A stretch of 64,000 nucleotides of DNA from Prosapia bicincta. Taxonomy: Eukaryota > Arthropoda > Insecta > Hemiptera > Cercopidae. Location: assembly GCA_036971475.1 (NCBI GenBank), contig JBAIZL010000008.1:3446501-3510500 (forward strand). Direction: 5' to 3'. How positions within the stretch are numbered: position 1 is the stretch's first letter; the number at the start of each line of letters is the position of its first letter. The notes beneath the pieces are model-generated. The model did no database searches. It saw only the letters and a program-made list of their open reading frames with translations, and was not told the origin of the DNA. Made by a program: the position numbers and the translations under genes. Positions 35,081 to 45,746 of this stretch are shown in pieces.

Positions 35081-35363
35081 CAGTGTATATTGATGATGCT
35101 GTGTGTATTGATTATGCTGTGTATATTGATTATGCAGTGCATATTGATGATGCTGTGTACATCGATGACGCTGTGTATATTGATGATGCAGTGTATATTG
35201 ATGGTGCTGTGTATATTGATTATGCAGTGTATATTGATGATGCAGTGTATATTGATGATGCTGTATATATTGATGATGCAATGTTTATTGATGATGCAGT
35301 GTATATTGATGATGCAGTGTATATTGATGATGCAGTGTATATATTTTTGATGATGCAGTGTAT
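35081..35363. repeat. 18-bp minisatellite
   Basis: About 15 units of TATATTGATGATGCAGTG with small changes. Because 18 is a multiple of three, frames stay open and give a YIDDAV peptide repeat that should not be taken for an RT motif. Confidence 0.95.
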
Positions 35364-37890
35364 TGAATCTTTAGTTTTCACAAGAATAGATTTTTAATAA
35401 GATCAGAAGATTAAATGTATTTTAATTTCTTAATTAATTGTATTTGTATAGGTTAGTAATAAGAATATAGTTGGCTAAGTTTTTTTTATATCTGTTTGTA
35501 TCATAAGACCTTTCTGCCAAGACTGAAGCATTTCAATATTTAACTGATAACTTTGTACATTGTGATTTTATTAATTGTGTACCTGAGAAAGAGACCCCGT
35601 AAACTCCCATAATAGCTAAGCAAGTGTGGCAATTTGTAGTAGTAAGTGTTAGTTCTGTATAACGTATGAAAATTTGTTAATTAATCATAACAACTGCTAA
35701 CCATCTTCCACTTGGTGAGAAAATTATCACTACTAAATCTGCTAAAAGATTATTAAATAATAATCTAATTTATAATAAAATTAGCAACCACAAATATATT
35801 TATAAATTTATTCAAATGTAATTAGAATAAATACAGTTACAGTAAAACTGGAGCCCTGCGTATACTCACAAAGAATGGTAATGAATTAACAAAACACAAA
35901 ACAAACAGTTTAATTAGATAACATAAATATTACCTTTGGCTTACTAATATTAATACCAATTTATAGTAGGGAATCCAAAGTTCAAAGCCTTATTTGTGTG
36001 GCTATGACCTTTTGAAGGAACTGAACGTTTGAGTTCTAAACTAAGTGTTTCAGATAGTGAAACGAACGAAATATCCACAGATAGATTGAAGACAACAAAT
36101 AAGTTCAGTACACTTTGAAAGTGAACGCGGTAAATACTTCATTCGATTTGTTTTTAAAAGCAAAAAAAAATAATAATAATAAATGTGTTTAAAAAATGAA
36201 GCACAGTATTTCTTTTAAGAAATGTGACTCGTAATTGTAACATATCAAGTGTATAAAGATGTTAGCTTCAATTGTCTGTTTTCACAGTGTTTATATAGAT
36301 TATAGAGTTTAAATGAATCGGAAAGTAAATTTTTTTCTGGGTTATTATATTCTGGCGTTGTACATATCTTTTGATGTAAATTTATGAAAAGTCAAGTTCG
36401 GTGACTAGTAAAGATAGGAAGGCAATGTCCACCCGTGTTTCCCACCTAGACAGAGTGGAAAACAATACAGTGTTCTAGCGGAACGAAACGTATAGCAGCG
36501 ATGTTCGACAAACACTGAGTCAGGGGGCCCCCCACTTCTCTAAATGTCACATGACCACTATACTCGGCCATATCTCAGCCAAGTCTTTTGGAACGTCTCG
36601 CGACTTTTACAGTCATGGTTCAAAGAGGAACAACTAAAGTCATCAAAGAATATTGATGACGATAATTCTGGCGATATAAGAACAGATTGACAAAAAAATT
36701 CAGTTTTAAATTTGATTCAAAATATTATTGTTATGTAAATAGTTAATTAACCATAATTATATTAGAAAAAATAATAAAACCGCGATATGAGTAAAATGAA
36801 AAGTTTTAAATCCGTCTGATAATGCACAATTTATTTTGTCGTGTTTTAACCATACTAGAATAATCTCCAGAAAACAATATTTTTATATTCCATAACTTCC
36901 GTGAGATTGTGTTGTTATTTGCGGAAAGATATTAGCAATGATATTTTCGTGTTTCTAAGAAGACAGACGCAAACGGTTCACCTCACACATCCCCGCTGTG
37001 TTAAGAAATAAGAGGTGCCTTTGCTGGTTTTTCTCAGAACACGCGAACAATGTTGTGACTAAATGTTTGCATTGAATTTAGAGTAATTGATGCAGCTATT
37101 TACGTAATAATGTCAAACAAGAATACACGGCCTTGAGCTAAACTTAAAATACTTCGCTCTTGGCATCGCCCCTGGGGGATTAATGGAGGATTTCACCTGA
37201 GCGAAAATATATCGTTTAATTTATTCCCCGGTGTTGCCTTCATCTCAAAGCTGTAAAGTAAACCCACTATGATCTCTACACGATAAACTGGAAGTTAAAC
37301 GCTTAGCTCTTGTACTCTACATTTAAATTCTTAGTATTTAATGATGTTAAACAAACAATGTCTCCTACAAACATGATTTTTCTACGTTTATTTCAGTTTG
37401 AGTTGAAAATTTACATTCGTGTGTAGTGTAATAGTAACTACATAACTCAGTGTCCACAAAGTGTGTGCCGCGGCTAACAGGGGCGCTACAGGTCATTGTT
37501 ATAACCGTAGTAAATCAAACTTATAATGGTAACAGGCAGGATCTAATTTATAACTTATTACTTTCTTAAGGAGTATGTAAAGTTATATTATATAAATCTA
37601 GCAATGGAAAAGCTTAAAATCCTGTATCCTTTTTTCAGATTCCTCCAACAAAACAAAATGCATTGTTAGATCTATTTTGTTCCTTGCTAGATCCTTAGCG
37701 AGCCACGCATAATGTTGAAAGAGGGTTCAAACTGTTGAGTCGGGGCATGTGTCATGAAAAACAAATGCATTCAACTCCCAAGAGCAATAGCGCATGCTTC
37801 TTCAACACACCGAACGCTATGGCGCATGCCTTTGTTGAAAAGAGGCTACACAGTATTTAGTTAATTAGAGCTTAGCTAGTGAGAACTATT
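35364..37890. other. Intergenic DNA, no gene recognised
   Basis: Mostly AT-rich. GC patches at about 36460-36610 (a GGGGGGCCCCCC-like palindrome near 36524) and 37680-37860 (two GCGCATGC sites) have no coding support. Confidence 0.45.
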
Positions 37891-38105
37891 CACATAGGTA
37901 AAAGTTAAAATAGTTTACTCAAAATATCCCCAAAAATTAGTTTTTAATACATAAACACATTAGTTCACTACTACTAGTAGTAGCCAAGCACTGAGGAAGG
38001 CAACATCGTCACCGAAACTAGCCTGTTGTGAACCAGTGTGTTTGTGCATTAAAAACTAATTTTTGGTGAGATTTTGAGTAGACTATTTTGACTTTTACCT
38101 TTGTG
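37891..38105. mobile_element. Penelope-type inverted pair with hammerhead-like core
   Basis: Arms of about 80 bases (37891-37970 and 38026-38105) are complementary with few mismatches, for example ATTAGTTTTTAATACATAAA and TGCATTAAAAACTAAT. The loop holds CTACTACTAGTAGTAG and the core CTGAGGA...GAAAC. No coding sequence is present. Confidence 0.65.
37991..38017 (+). ncRNA. Hammerhead-ribozyme-like core (weak)
   Basis: CTGAGGA, one A, GG-CAACATCGTCA-CC, GAAA. Helix II would have only two sure pairs, so this is weaker than the other sites. Confidence 0.3.
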
Positions 38106-38163
38106 AGGTTACACAATGTTGAAATAGTTTGAGAGTACATAGAAATGATAGTTTGTTGAATAT

Positions 38164-38935
38164 AGTTATAGTCCACGTAACCGTGCACTTGGCCTTACGT
38201 GTACTATCACTCCTGAAAACAAGTTACATATTGAGACTGTTTAATACCTCAACAGCTTTTGCATCCGATATCCCTACACATATTTCAATATTGTTTGTTA
38301 TTTCACACCGAAACTAATTTATCATCGAATTTATTTAATACCAATCGTCTCATGCAAATCGGTGTTTTGACAGTGCTTATCATGTTTGTAGAAAAGTATT
38401 CATACTAACCCTCTACCTCCCGTCTCTCAAGGCGATCTCTCAAGGCCAAATGCACGGTCAATTTGTCAACAACTTATTCATTATTCGTTTGTAGTGCCTT
38501 CATTTAGAGCTGTATTAAAATTCCTTTTTAAAAAAGTAATACAAAAATGTAAGTACTAATCTCGATACCAAAATAATAGTACAGTGTTATAGATATGCAA
38601 ACTTTTATTATAATAACTTAATCTCGGTGGTACTTGCATAAAATATGTCTGATGTAAGGAGTTTTACCTTGAATATACGCAAGCTTTCTTCGATATTTTA
38701 CCTATTGTTTTCTTTTCTTACATCACAGCTCTAAGAAGTGTAGTAACTAAATGATATTCTACTACTCATATCTATAATGTATATTATTTTCAAATTAAAT
38801 TTAACAGAAATTATAAGTGAAATCCTGATTCACTAAATAGAAGTATTGGGTTCAACACTAAGCAACGGACGGACTTGACGAGGAGATCTGTGGCGGAAAA
38901 CCTAATAATATTTATTATTTAGAGAGTATTTTTAT
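38164..38935. repeat. Duplicated segment, copy 1 (contains MITE copy 2)
   Basis: The first 300 bases match the MITE at 31681-31975; the match to 54041-54832 then goes on for about 470 more bases (CATTATTCGTTTGTAGTGCC, GGGTTCAACACTAAGC). It is therefore a longer repeat or duplication, not only the MITE. Confidence 0.7.
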
Positions 38936-39107
38936 TATCGGCCGTCTCATGGAATTAGTGTTTGACAGTAATTAACATGTTTGTAGGAGAGTATTTATAC
39001 TGACCCTATATCTCCCGTTCTGCCTACTTATTTTTATGACCTTTAGAAATATTGCCAGTCTAGTCTTGTAGTCATTGGTTTCATAGTTTTTAATTGTTTT
39101 GTTTCAG

Positions 39108-39197
39108 ACTATATAAATGAGTAACTAGAATATTTCGCTGCGATGTCTTTTTCCAGGAAAACGGAGTCTTATTCATCGTCGACCAAGCGAAAAGAAG
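39108..39197 (+). CDS. First coding exon of an unknown host gene
   Basis: A pyrimidine-rich acceptor (TTGTTTTGTTTCAG, AG at 39106-39107) precedes the exon. The ATG is at 39143-39145 and encodes MSFSRKTESYSSSTKRKE plus the first base of the next codon. The donor AAG/GTAAGA at 39198 is near consensus. The remaining G joins CA at the start of the exon at 44434 to make an Ala codon, so the two exons are phase-compatible. A tiny upstream ORF (ATG AGT AAC TAG) starts at 39117. The Ser/Lys-rich start has no domain I recognise. A first exon starting downstream of the TATATAA at 39110 instead of a spliced leader is possible. Confidence 0.5.
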
Positions 39198-39329
39198 GTA
39201 AGATGAACACAGTTTTTGCTTATACACACTTCTTACATTTTATATTATAAGTGTGGCCTTGAACCATGAATATTTAAATTAATAATCTGAACAGAGTGCA
39301 TTTCCAGTGGTCCAGGAAAATGTAATTAG

Positions 39330-39560
39330 TAGCTAGAATTTCGTTAAGCGGAGTCCAAGAACATCAACAATATAGGGGACGTCAACTCGGTTGTAATATT
39401 CACCCAAATCAATGAAGTTACTTCAATGTATAGCCTACTTTGTTTCACTTTAGCAAACTTAACAATCTGTGTATTTTTAAGGGATTTTCCTGAAGCTTTT
39501 TTTATTAAAGCATTTAAATATTATTAATGTTTTAATTTGGTAATTAACTCCTAATACTTC
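39330..39560. repeat. Dispersed repeat, copy 1 (partner at 49760-50000)
   Basis: Shared text includes CTAGAATTTCGTTAAG, TCGGTTGTAATATTC, CTGTGTATTTTTAA and TTTGGTAATTAACTCC against related forms at 49760-50000. Confidence 0.65.
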
Positions 39561-40200
39561 AGGTGAAAAAGGTGAATTACAGGAGCTATGGAAGATTCAT
39601 GAGTACTTTGGGCCGTAGAGTAAAGATAGAAAGTGGTTGAATAATTAAGACGAAGTGTGGGTAGAATGAACCGCCTGTCTTTATAAAGAGTTTAGCTGAG
39701 AGGGAACGGATGAATTCCGCAAAGGTAAGAGCAGAGGAAAAGAACAAGGGAGCTTGTGGTATGGTTCTCAGAGATTTCGACTAAGGATTCGAGGCGTTTC
39801 TTCGACGTCCTAGTACAAAATGGCCAACAGGCCAGTGCAGTATATAAGATCATATTAGAGTTTAGAATAAGGTAGAGAAGGTATTTTGTTTTTAGAGGAA
39901 TTGGACTGCGGCACAAGAGAAGGAGGAGGCTTTGGAACGGATGACCCTCTTCTTATTTTGCACGGCGGTAAATTGGAAAGATAAGAAGAGGCGCTTGTTG
40001 AGGATAAGGCCAAGATATTTGGCAAAGGAACTTCAGGCGACAGACTTCCCATCGGAAGTAATGGCTCCGGTCTGCGGTTTGCGCTTCCTTTTGAATCAGA
40101 ATACCCTGATTTATTTTAGTTGTCCTCAGTCTACCCTTTCTATAGTCATGGGGACGAGATTTCCATATCTCATAACATTTCGAATTGCAAAAAAGTATTC
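39560..40200. other. Purine-rich, GC-richer stretch of unknown nature
   Basis: The plus strand is rich in GGAAG and AGAGG motifs with several short frames on both strands (39692-39916, 39855-40052 minus, 39932-40204 plus). None has a recognisable domain. It may be a decayed transposon. Confidence 0.35.
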
Positions 40201-40203
40201 GTG

Positions 40204-40636
40204 AAGGATTTCTTTCAAATTATAGAAAGTATCTAGAATCCAATTCTTATTCGAATACAGAAATTATTTATAAAGTTTTGGTTTCGAATTACAGAAAGTA
40301 TTTTAAAAAGTATTTTTTTTTTAAACACAAAGTATTTATACAGTAAGTTTTTCAAATTATGTAAGTATTTATAAAGTAATTCTTTCGAACTACAGAAAGT
40401 ATTTATAATTATAAAATAAGTCTTTTGAGCTACAGAAAGTTTTTATAAAGTAATTCTTCCGAACTACAGAAATTATTTCGAATTACAGACACTATTTACA
40501 AAGTAATTCTTTTGAATTACAGAAAGTATTTTAAAAGTAATTCTTTTTAAATTACATAATGTGTTTATAAAGTGAATCTTTCGAATTAAAGAAATTATTT
40601 ATAAAGGAATTCCTTCGAACTACAGAACGTATTTAG
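40204..40636. repeat. Degenerate tandem repeat, left part
   Basis: Units of about 35-45 bases built on GAATTACAGAAAGTATTTA and TAAAGTAATTCTTTC, strongly diverged. The array resumes at 44065 after the hAT insertion. Confidence 0.85.
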
Positions 40637-41166
40637 CAGTGGCGGCTCCATATTACATTGGTGGGGCTCATGGCAATGGGTCTCCCCAGATTTACGAGGT
40701 GCGGAGAAAATTTTGAAATTTGATACCCATTTAACTCGTTTTACATTCTAAGCACCTACAACTTTTATTAACTTATACTTATTGATTAATATATTAACAT
40801 TGCTATAACTAATAGACGTATTACGGTGTGATTTACGAAATGTTGCTAGGTTGGGTGGTTAAGTGATCGCCTATTGGTTGCTAAAGCGTCGAGTACTCAA
40901 CGAGTAGTGTGAATCATGTTTTACTTTTAAGAGTATATTAGGCCACTGTGTATGCGCATCAAAGGATCTATAAGTGGAAACAATACTTATCTAGTATATA
41001 AATATTATTCTTAAAAATGAATTTAAAAGAGTAGTTTCATAAACGCATATTATTATTAAATATAAAATTAATTACATTATAAAAAAAACAATTAATAGGG
41101 TTTTAAAAGGTTTATGGCCTACCTTCAGTTATACTGCTTATAACAGAAGTCCATCCTCCTGTCCTT

Positions 41167-42570
41167 TTATGCTGCAAAGTGGTTTTTAACACGTTCATTA
41201 AAATTTGGTGTGTACAGTAATTGTTTTTCTATTGAACACATGGCAAGTGCACTAAGCCTGTCTTCTTCCATCGTTGATCTGGTAAATGTCTGTATTCTTT
41301 TTAATGTTGAAAAGCATCTTTCACTCTCTGCAGTGGTCATAGGAATTGTGCATATAATTTGAAGTAGTTTCACACATTCAGGGAGCACATCTTTTAAATT
41401 GTTTTCGTATATAAATCTAAGCAGTCTTAATGAGCCAGAAGCGTGAGAGAAGTCATTTCTGCTATATATTACAGCCAACTCTTGTTTCAGTTCTATTTTG
41501 TTCAAGTGAAACACATTTATTGCTGTTTGTAATTCATTTTCCGGAAATTTTACATTGAACTCAGGAAATAAACTTGGTTGGAACAATTTTGCTACAGATA
41601 AGTGTTCTAAGAAAGTAAAACGATCGTCAATTCCAGTCATAATAACATCACACACTTCTTTTGCCACTATATGTTTTCTGTCCTCAAATCTGCCACGTTT
41701 AATTTTCGGTCCAGAACTAGATGGATCATTCTTTTCAGTTTCATCAAGTTCTCTTGAACTGGACTGGTCAAGATCAGGAGAGTTTCTTATCTTTTGGATT
41801 GCAGACTTGAATTCCCCTACATAGTAAAATGCCTCTATGCTGTCAATAGTTTTATTTTGTAGCTCACTGAACAAAATATCACAATGTGGCATAATTTTAT
41901 TGAAAAACCCCAACCAGAAGTTGAAGTCACCGTCTTTTAAAAAGTAGCTTAAGCCTAATGACTTGCTTACAGTGGTGTAATCATTAATGTCATCGTCTAC
42001 TATTCTGTCTAGGCATTCAGCTATTTCATTTTTGTATTTAAATATGGTACTGACAGTTCTGGACCTAAAATTCCAACAAGTGCTAAAGCTCTTTCGTACT
42101 CTTTTTTTCACAACCTCATCAAGTACTGCAGTTCTTTTAGTGGATTGTGAAAAAAAAGATGAAAATGCCTCCACATTACTGAAAAATACCTTTACTTGTT
42201 TATCTTGTATCACTGAGCGTTCAATTATCAAATTTAAATGATGTGCGTAACAATGTACAAAATGTGCATTTTTGAACACGGTTTTTACTCTTGCCTGAAC
42301 ACCTGTATGCTGACCACTCATGACACAGGTACCGTCATAGCTTTGAGCAATGACTTTTTCAGGCGTTTTGTCAATTTTTAGTCTCTCTAATTCACCAAAA
42401 ATCGCTTCGCTTACAGCGGCTGCGTCATGACCTTTAGGTATTATAAAACTAATAAACCTCTCATTAACAACCCCATTTAACTCATATCTCACAACAAACA
42501 CCTGCTGAGACAGTGTAGCACAGTCAGTTGTCTCATCTGCTTCGATAGCGATGTATTTTGTTTGAGACAT
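41167..42570 (-). CDS. hAT transposase catalytic and dimerisation part, copy 2
   Basis: 467 codons open. ADETTD (residues 11-16) holds the first catalytic Asp. QSYDGTCVMSGQHTG (about 77-91) holds the second, and VHCYAHHLNL (about 104-113) is the CxxH block of hAT transposases. The third acidic residue and the hAT C-terminal dimerisation domain lie in TTAESERCFSTLKRIQTF and the next 20 residues (about 405-440). The frame continues upstream of this Met as CFEIICDE but is separated from the N-terminal part by a frameshift. The protein would cut and paste hAT elements; alone it lacks the N-terminal zinc finger. Confidence 0.85.
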   Translation of the reverse strand: MSQTKYIAIEADETTDCATLSQQVFVVRYELNGVVNERFISFIIPKGHDAAAVSEAIFGELERLKIDKTPEKVIAQSYDGTCVMSGQHTGVQARVKTVFKNAHFVHCYAHHLNLIIERSVIQDKQVKVFFSNVEAFSSFFSQSTKRTAVLDEVVKKRVRKSFSTCWNFRSRTVSTIFKYKNEIAECLDRIVDDDINDYTTVSKSLGLSYFLKDGDFNFWLGFFNKIMPHCDILFSELQNKTIDSIEAFYYVGEFKSAIQKIRNSPDLDQSSSRELDETEKNDPSSSGPKIKRGRFEDRKHIVAKEVCDVIMTGIDDRFTFLEHLSVAKLFQPSLFPEFNVKFPENELQTAINVFHLNKIELKQELAVIYSRNDFSHASGSLRLLRFIYENNLKDVLPECVKLLQIICTIPMTTAESERCFSTLKRIQTFTRSTMEEDRLSALAMCSIEKQLLYTPNFNERVKNHFAA

Positions 42571-43321
42571 TTCATCACATATAATTTCAAAACATGTAGC
42601 AAAACATATATGGAATCAAGCAATTGATTCTGGATAGTTTTAGAGAGTCCCAAAAACACTCGGTTATTGCTTTTTTCTATATGTTGCTTTAAAGTTGAAT
42701 CTAATTCTAACATCAAATTAACAAGGCCTCGAAATATGCCTGGGTTGCTGGATGTGTCACTTTCATCATGTCCCCTTAAGGCTAGTTCAAAAACACCACA
42801 AAACTTTATTGCATCAATCAACTTGCTTAAAATATAGCGATTTTTTTGCTACTTCCTCATTCATTTTCTGAATTTTTATTCTATAAGCATTGTCCAACTG
42901 ACATCTTATATCGACCTTGCCGAGTACAGCATACTCGATTTGTGCATTGATATGTGTTTCACTTAATTTGTGTTTTTTAACTTTTTCAATCAAATGTTTA
43001 ATGTCAGATATTCCATCTACAGTCCACGGTTGATCTTTAACTCCCATTACTATACATTGGTAACAGAAAAAAGAGTTATTTATTCCACAACCACATGACC
43101 AGCCAGCACAATTATATAAATTATTACTAAATTTCCTATTGTAACTGTTTCTCTGTTGTATTTCTTTGTAATTGATTTATTACCATATTAGGCCTCGGAG
43201 GACGTAATCGTTTTAGTTCTACTCTGTGTTCTAAACTCTTTATGCCGTCTCTAATAATTAAATTGACATCATTCGTAATTGAGGTAACAGAACCGGATTC
43301 CATTTTATTCTTTGGATCCAA
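42489..43321 (-). pseudogene. hAT transposase N-terminal part, copy 2, frameshifted
   Basis: Three pieces in different frames: MDPKNKMESGSVTSITND (from 43321), a TTF/MYM-like zinc finger leading into MGVKDQPWTVDGISD (43047), and MIDAIKFCGVFELALRGHD (42821). Changes of frame lie near 43190, in a run of seven A near 42842, and near 42590. All three are identical in copy 1. The last two are of opposite sign. Confidence 0.85.
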
Positions 43322-43744
43322 CTAAGAAAGATAATGGAACATTGAAAGAATAATTATTATTTCCGAAATTTCAAATAATTTTCCCTTGTTTAGAATGTAT
43401 TTGTAATTAACATATGTGAAAATGAAGAAAAATTGAAGCCGTAGACTATTCTGTAAACTATTATTTAATGTACTAACACGTGTTTTAAAATTCGAAATGA
43501 ATTGTTAATAAACTATGAAAATCTATTTAACCCACATACAATAGTAAATTACATTCAATTAATCTGCTTAACGAGCACTCCGAACTCTAACACCAGAACT
43601 TCCGAAAAGAAATGAATACACTTATACAATTTGGTTTGTTTACTTTGAGTCAAACGCACCAACATTTATTTGTGAGAACATTACAAATAAGCCTAAAATA
43701 CTGCTTCCCGGAATTGTAATAGCAGCACTGATTAGTCATTTCTC

Positions 43745-43756
43745 AGCGCATGCGCT
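43745..43756. promoter_or_regulatory. NRF1-like palindrome in hAT 5' region, copy 2
   Basis: AGCGCATGCGCT, as at 28407-28418. Confidence 0.3.
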
Positions 43757-44064
43757 TGACGACGGGACTCCATCCCAAGCTATCCGTAACACGCGCGTTG
43801 AGTGACGCCACCGCACGGTTTTGGCTGTTTCAGCTTATTTCATGCACATTCAATGCACTGGTCTGGGTCTCTCTGTTGTGAGCCCTGCACGGAGCTTGCT
43901 GCTAATTTCGTGTGTCAACTGCTAAATATTTTATGGTTTTAACATTGCTTAAATAATTCTAAGCTCTTCTTAACCTAATTTAAGACAAATGAATATTAAT
44001 TAAAAATTAGTTTTTGTAATTGGGAAGGTTGCGCCCCAGAGCCCTTTTGGACAAACCGCCACTG

Positions 44065-44250
44065 GCATTTAGCAAACAATTCTTTTCGAATTACAGAAAG
44101 AGTGTATAAAATTGTTTTTTTTTAAATTTCAAAAAGTATTTAGTAAATCTTTGGAATTAAAAAAGTATCTAAAATGTAGTCTAATTCTTGCAAATAACAG
44201 AATGTATTTAGACAGAAACTTTTTAGAATTATGAACAAAATATTTAGAAA
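44065..44250. repeat. Degenerate tandem repeat, right part
   Basis: Continuation of the array at 40204-40636 after the hAT insertion (CGAATTACAGAAAGAGTG, AGTATTTAGTAAATC). Confidence 0.8.
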
Positions 44251-44433
44251 TAATAATAGTTAAAATTGGTCTGAATTGTAACCATTTGAACTGTCCTATT
44301 GATGCAGGATATAGTGGTTCGACCTAAACAGAGATGTTACCCTTAACACTGTGGATTTTATCATTTTACTTTAAATTGGATTTATATATCTACGCTATTC
44401 AAACAATTTTAATAATTTTATTATTATTTGCAG

Positions 44434-44531
44434 CATTTTCACAAGAACTGAGCGCAGTCCTCGGTAAACGTGGCTTGGTCACGTCCTCGGAAGAGGTCAG
44501 CGTCTCTGCGCAGTACATCTCCTCCGAACAG
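44434..44531 (+). CDS. Second exon of the unknown host gene
   Basis: The acceptor TTATTATTTGCAG is followed by CA, completing the split Ala codon, then 32 codons reading FSQELSAVLGKRGLVTSSEE and VSVSAQYISSEQ. It ends in CAG/GTAAGG, a near-consensus donor, in phase 0. The exon is clearly GC-richer than its surroundings and has a coding-like codon pattern. With exon 1 it gives the first 51 residues of a protein. I found no convincing third exon before 64000, so the gene probably continues beyond the window or through tiny exons I missed. Function unknown. Confidence 0.55.
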
Positions 44532-44570
44532 GTAAGGAACCTTATTGCATCAGATGTGGTTTTTATTTAT

Positions 44571-45118
44571 AGTAAACTCTATAATCAGGCCCTCCACCTA
44601 TCCGGCCCCTCCAGCAGTTCGGCGTTTTCGTCAAGGACTGAAAATGTAAACATGATCAATATGTAAAGATAACTTGTATATTTTTCACTGCATGTCGATG
44701 TCAGTGATTGAGTGACCTTCACGCCGCTAAATTCTAGTTGTGTAGCTGGTGATGCACAAACCGTGATTTCGAGCCGTAAGTTGTTGCAGTAGTAATTTAC
44801 AGTGCCTGTTACTGAAGTGCAAGTGGACAAAGTCGTAGCAGTGTAAACGGAAACATATTAAAGTTTTTGTTGTTACCGTTAAAGATAAGGTAACCTTTTA
44901 TTTGAAAGTACAGACCTGTAGGCCCTACATTCATTCTCGTTTTATAATTTCAAGTGCATTACAGGTCTATATACCTGTTTTCTTTATTATTGGATAACAC
45001 ACATAAATATTGTTCAATGTACATCGTGTTTTTTAATGGAACCTCCAGTAATCCAGCGTGTTCAGTAATCCGCCAGTATCCCAGCCCTTTATCTGCCAGA
45101 TCAGATAGAGGTTACTGT
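44571..45118. mobile_element. Tigger/pogo-like MITE candidate 1
   Basis: Left end AGTAAACTCTATAATCAGGC and right end (reversed) CAGTAACCTCTATCTGATCT resemble each other and the CAGTA-type ends of pogo/Tigger elements; TA lies at both borders. The interior has no transposase. Confidence 0.4.
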
Positions 45119-45740
45119 ATTATATTCGTCCGTTATATAACGCCTATTGTTTTATATCGAACAAGGAGCGTCGCGTCGTGATGGCGTTGACTTGTACGCC
45201 TTAATCAGCATCAATTTGACAATAAATAGTGTTAATTTTAGATAGTGTTTTCGTACATTCATAAACTGTAATTTCTTGTAAAAATGTCAAATTATTGTCG
45301 CAGATAAATAGGGTATGCTTTATTGCCACTCTTTGTGTTGTGGTGTTCCGTTAATATTTGTTTATTCTGTGTCTTCAAGCCTTCGTCTAGGTTTAAATTA
45401 TTTTAAAACCATTTAGAGTCTACATCCTGAAATTAACCCTGCTTATTACCAGAACAACCCCAACTCCTACCAGTAGATGGTAATAACGCTGTCAACTAGT
45501 TCTTGTTTCGGCTTTTACATACGTAATTTTTTTAAATGACTAAGTAGGTCTAGCTATATTGTAATAATGCTAAAACTATCCGGCTAGTTAGACAAATTTA
45601 TTTTGGCGCGTAGACTAACCTATTGTCGACTTGAACGAGTGTCTATTTTCCTTACGCTGTGTCCAAAGTAAACGCGGGCAAGACGATTCGGTGGTGCGGT
45701 GTGTGCAGTGCGACGGGGGTTTCTGATCAAACTGCCTGAA
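45119..45740. other. Unassigned sequence
   Basis: No supported gene. A GC-richer patch at 45605-45740 leads into the tandem repeat. Confidence 0.4.
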
Positions 45741-45746
45741 GAAAAT

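Larger units (their letters stand above)
40637..44064 (-). mobile_element. hAT transposon copy 2 (ZMYM1-like transposase), 3428 bp
   Basis: Ends are CAGTGGCGG and CCGCCACTG. The 8-bp target duplication is GTATTTAG (40629-40636) / GCATTTAG (44065-44072), one mismatch. It lies in a tandem repeat within the intron of the putative host gene, antisense to it. It is nearly identical to copy 1 over most of its length but carries extra bases near the 5' end (about 43785-43890). Confidence 0.93.
39198..44433 (+). other. Intron of the putative host gene, holding hAT copy 2
   Basis: Between donor 39198 and acceptor 44433 (TTATTATTTGCAG) lie a dispersed repeat (39330-39560), an unassigned purine-rich stretch (39560-40200), a degenerate tandem repeat split by hAT copy 2, and hAT copy 2 itself in antisense orientation. 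Without the transposon the intron would be about 1.8 kb. Confidence 0.45.

Noticed and set aside
35083..35397. Frame with repeated YIDDAV, resembling the reverse transcriptase YxDD box
   Set aside because: It is an 18-bp minisatellite; no other RT motif is near.
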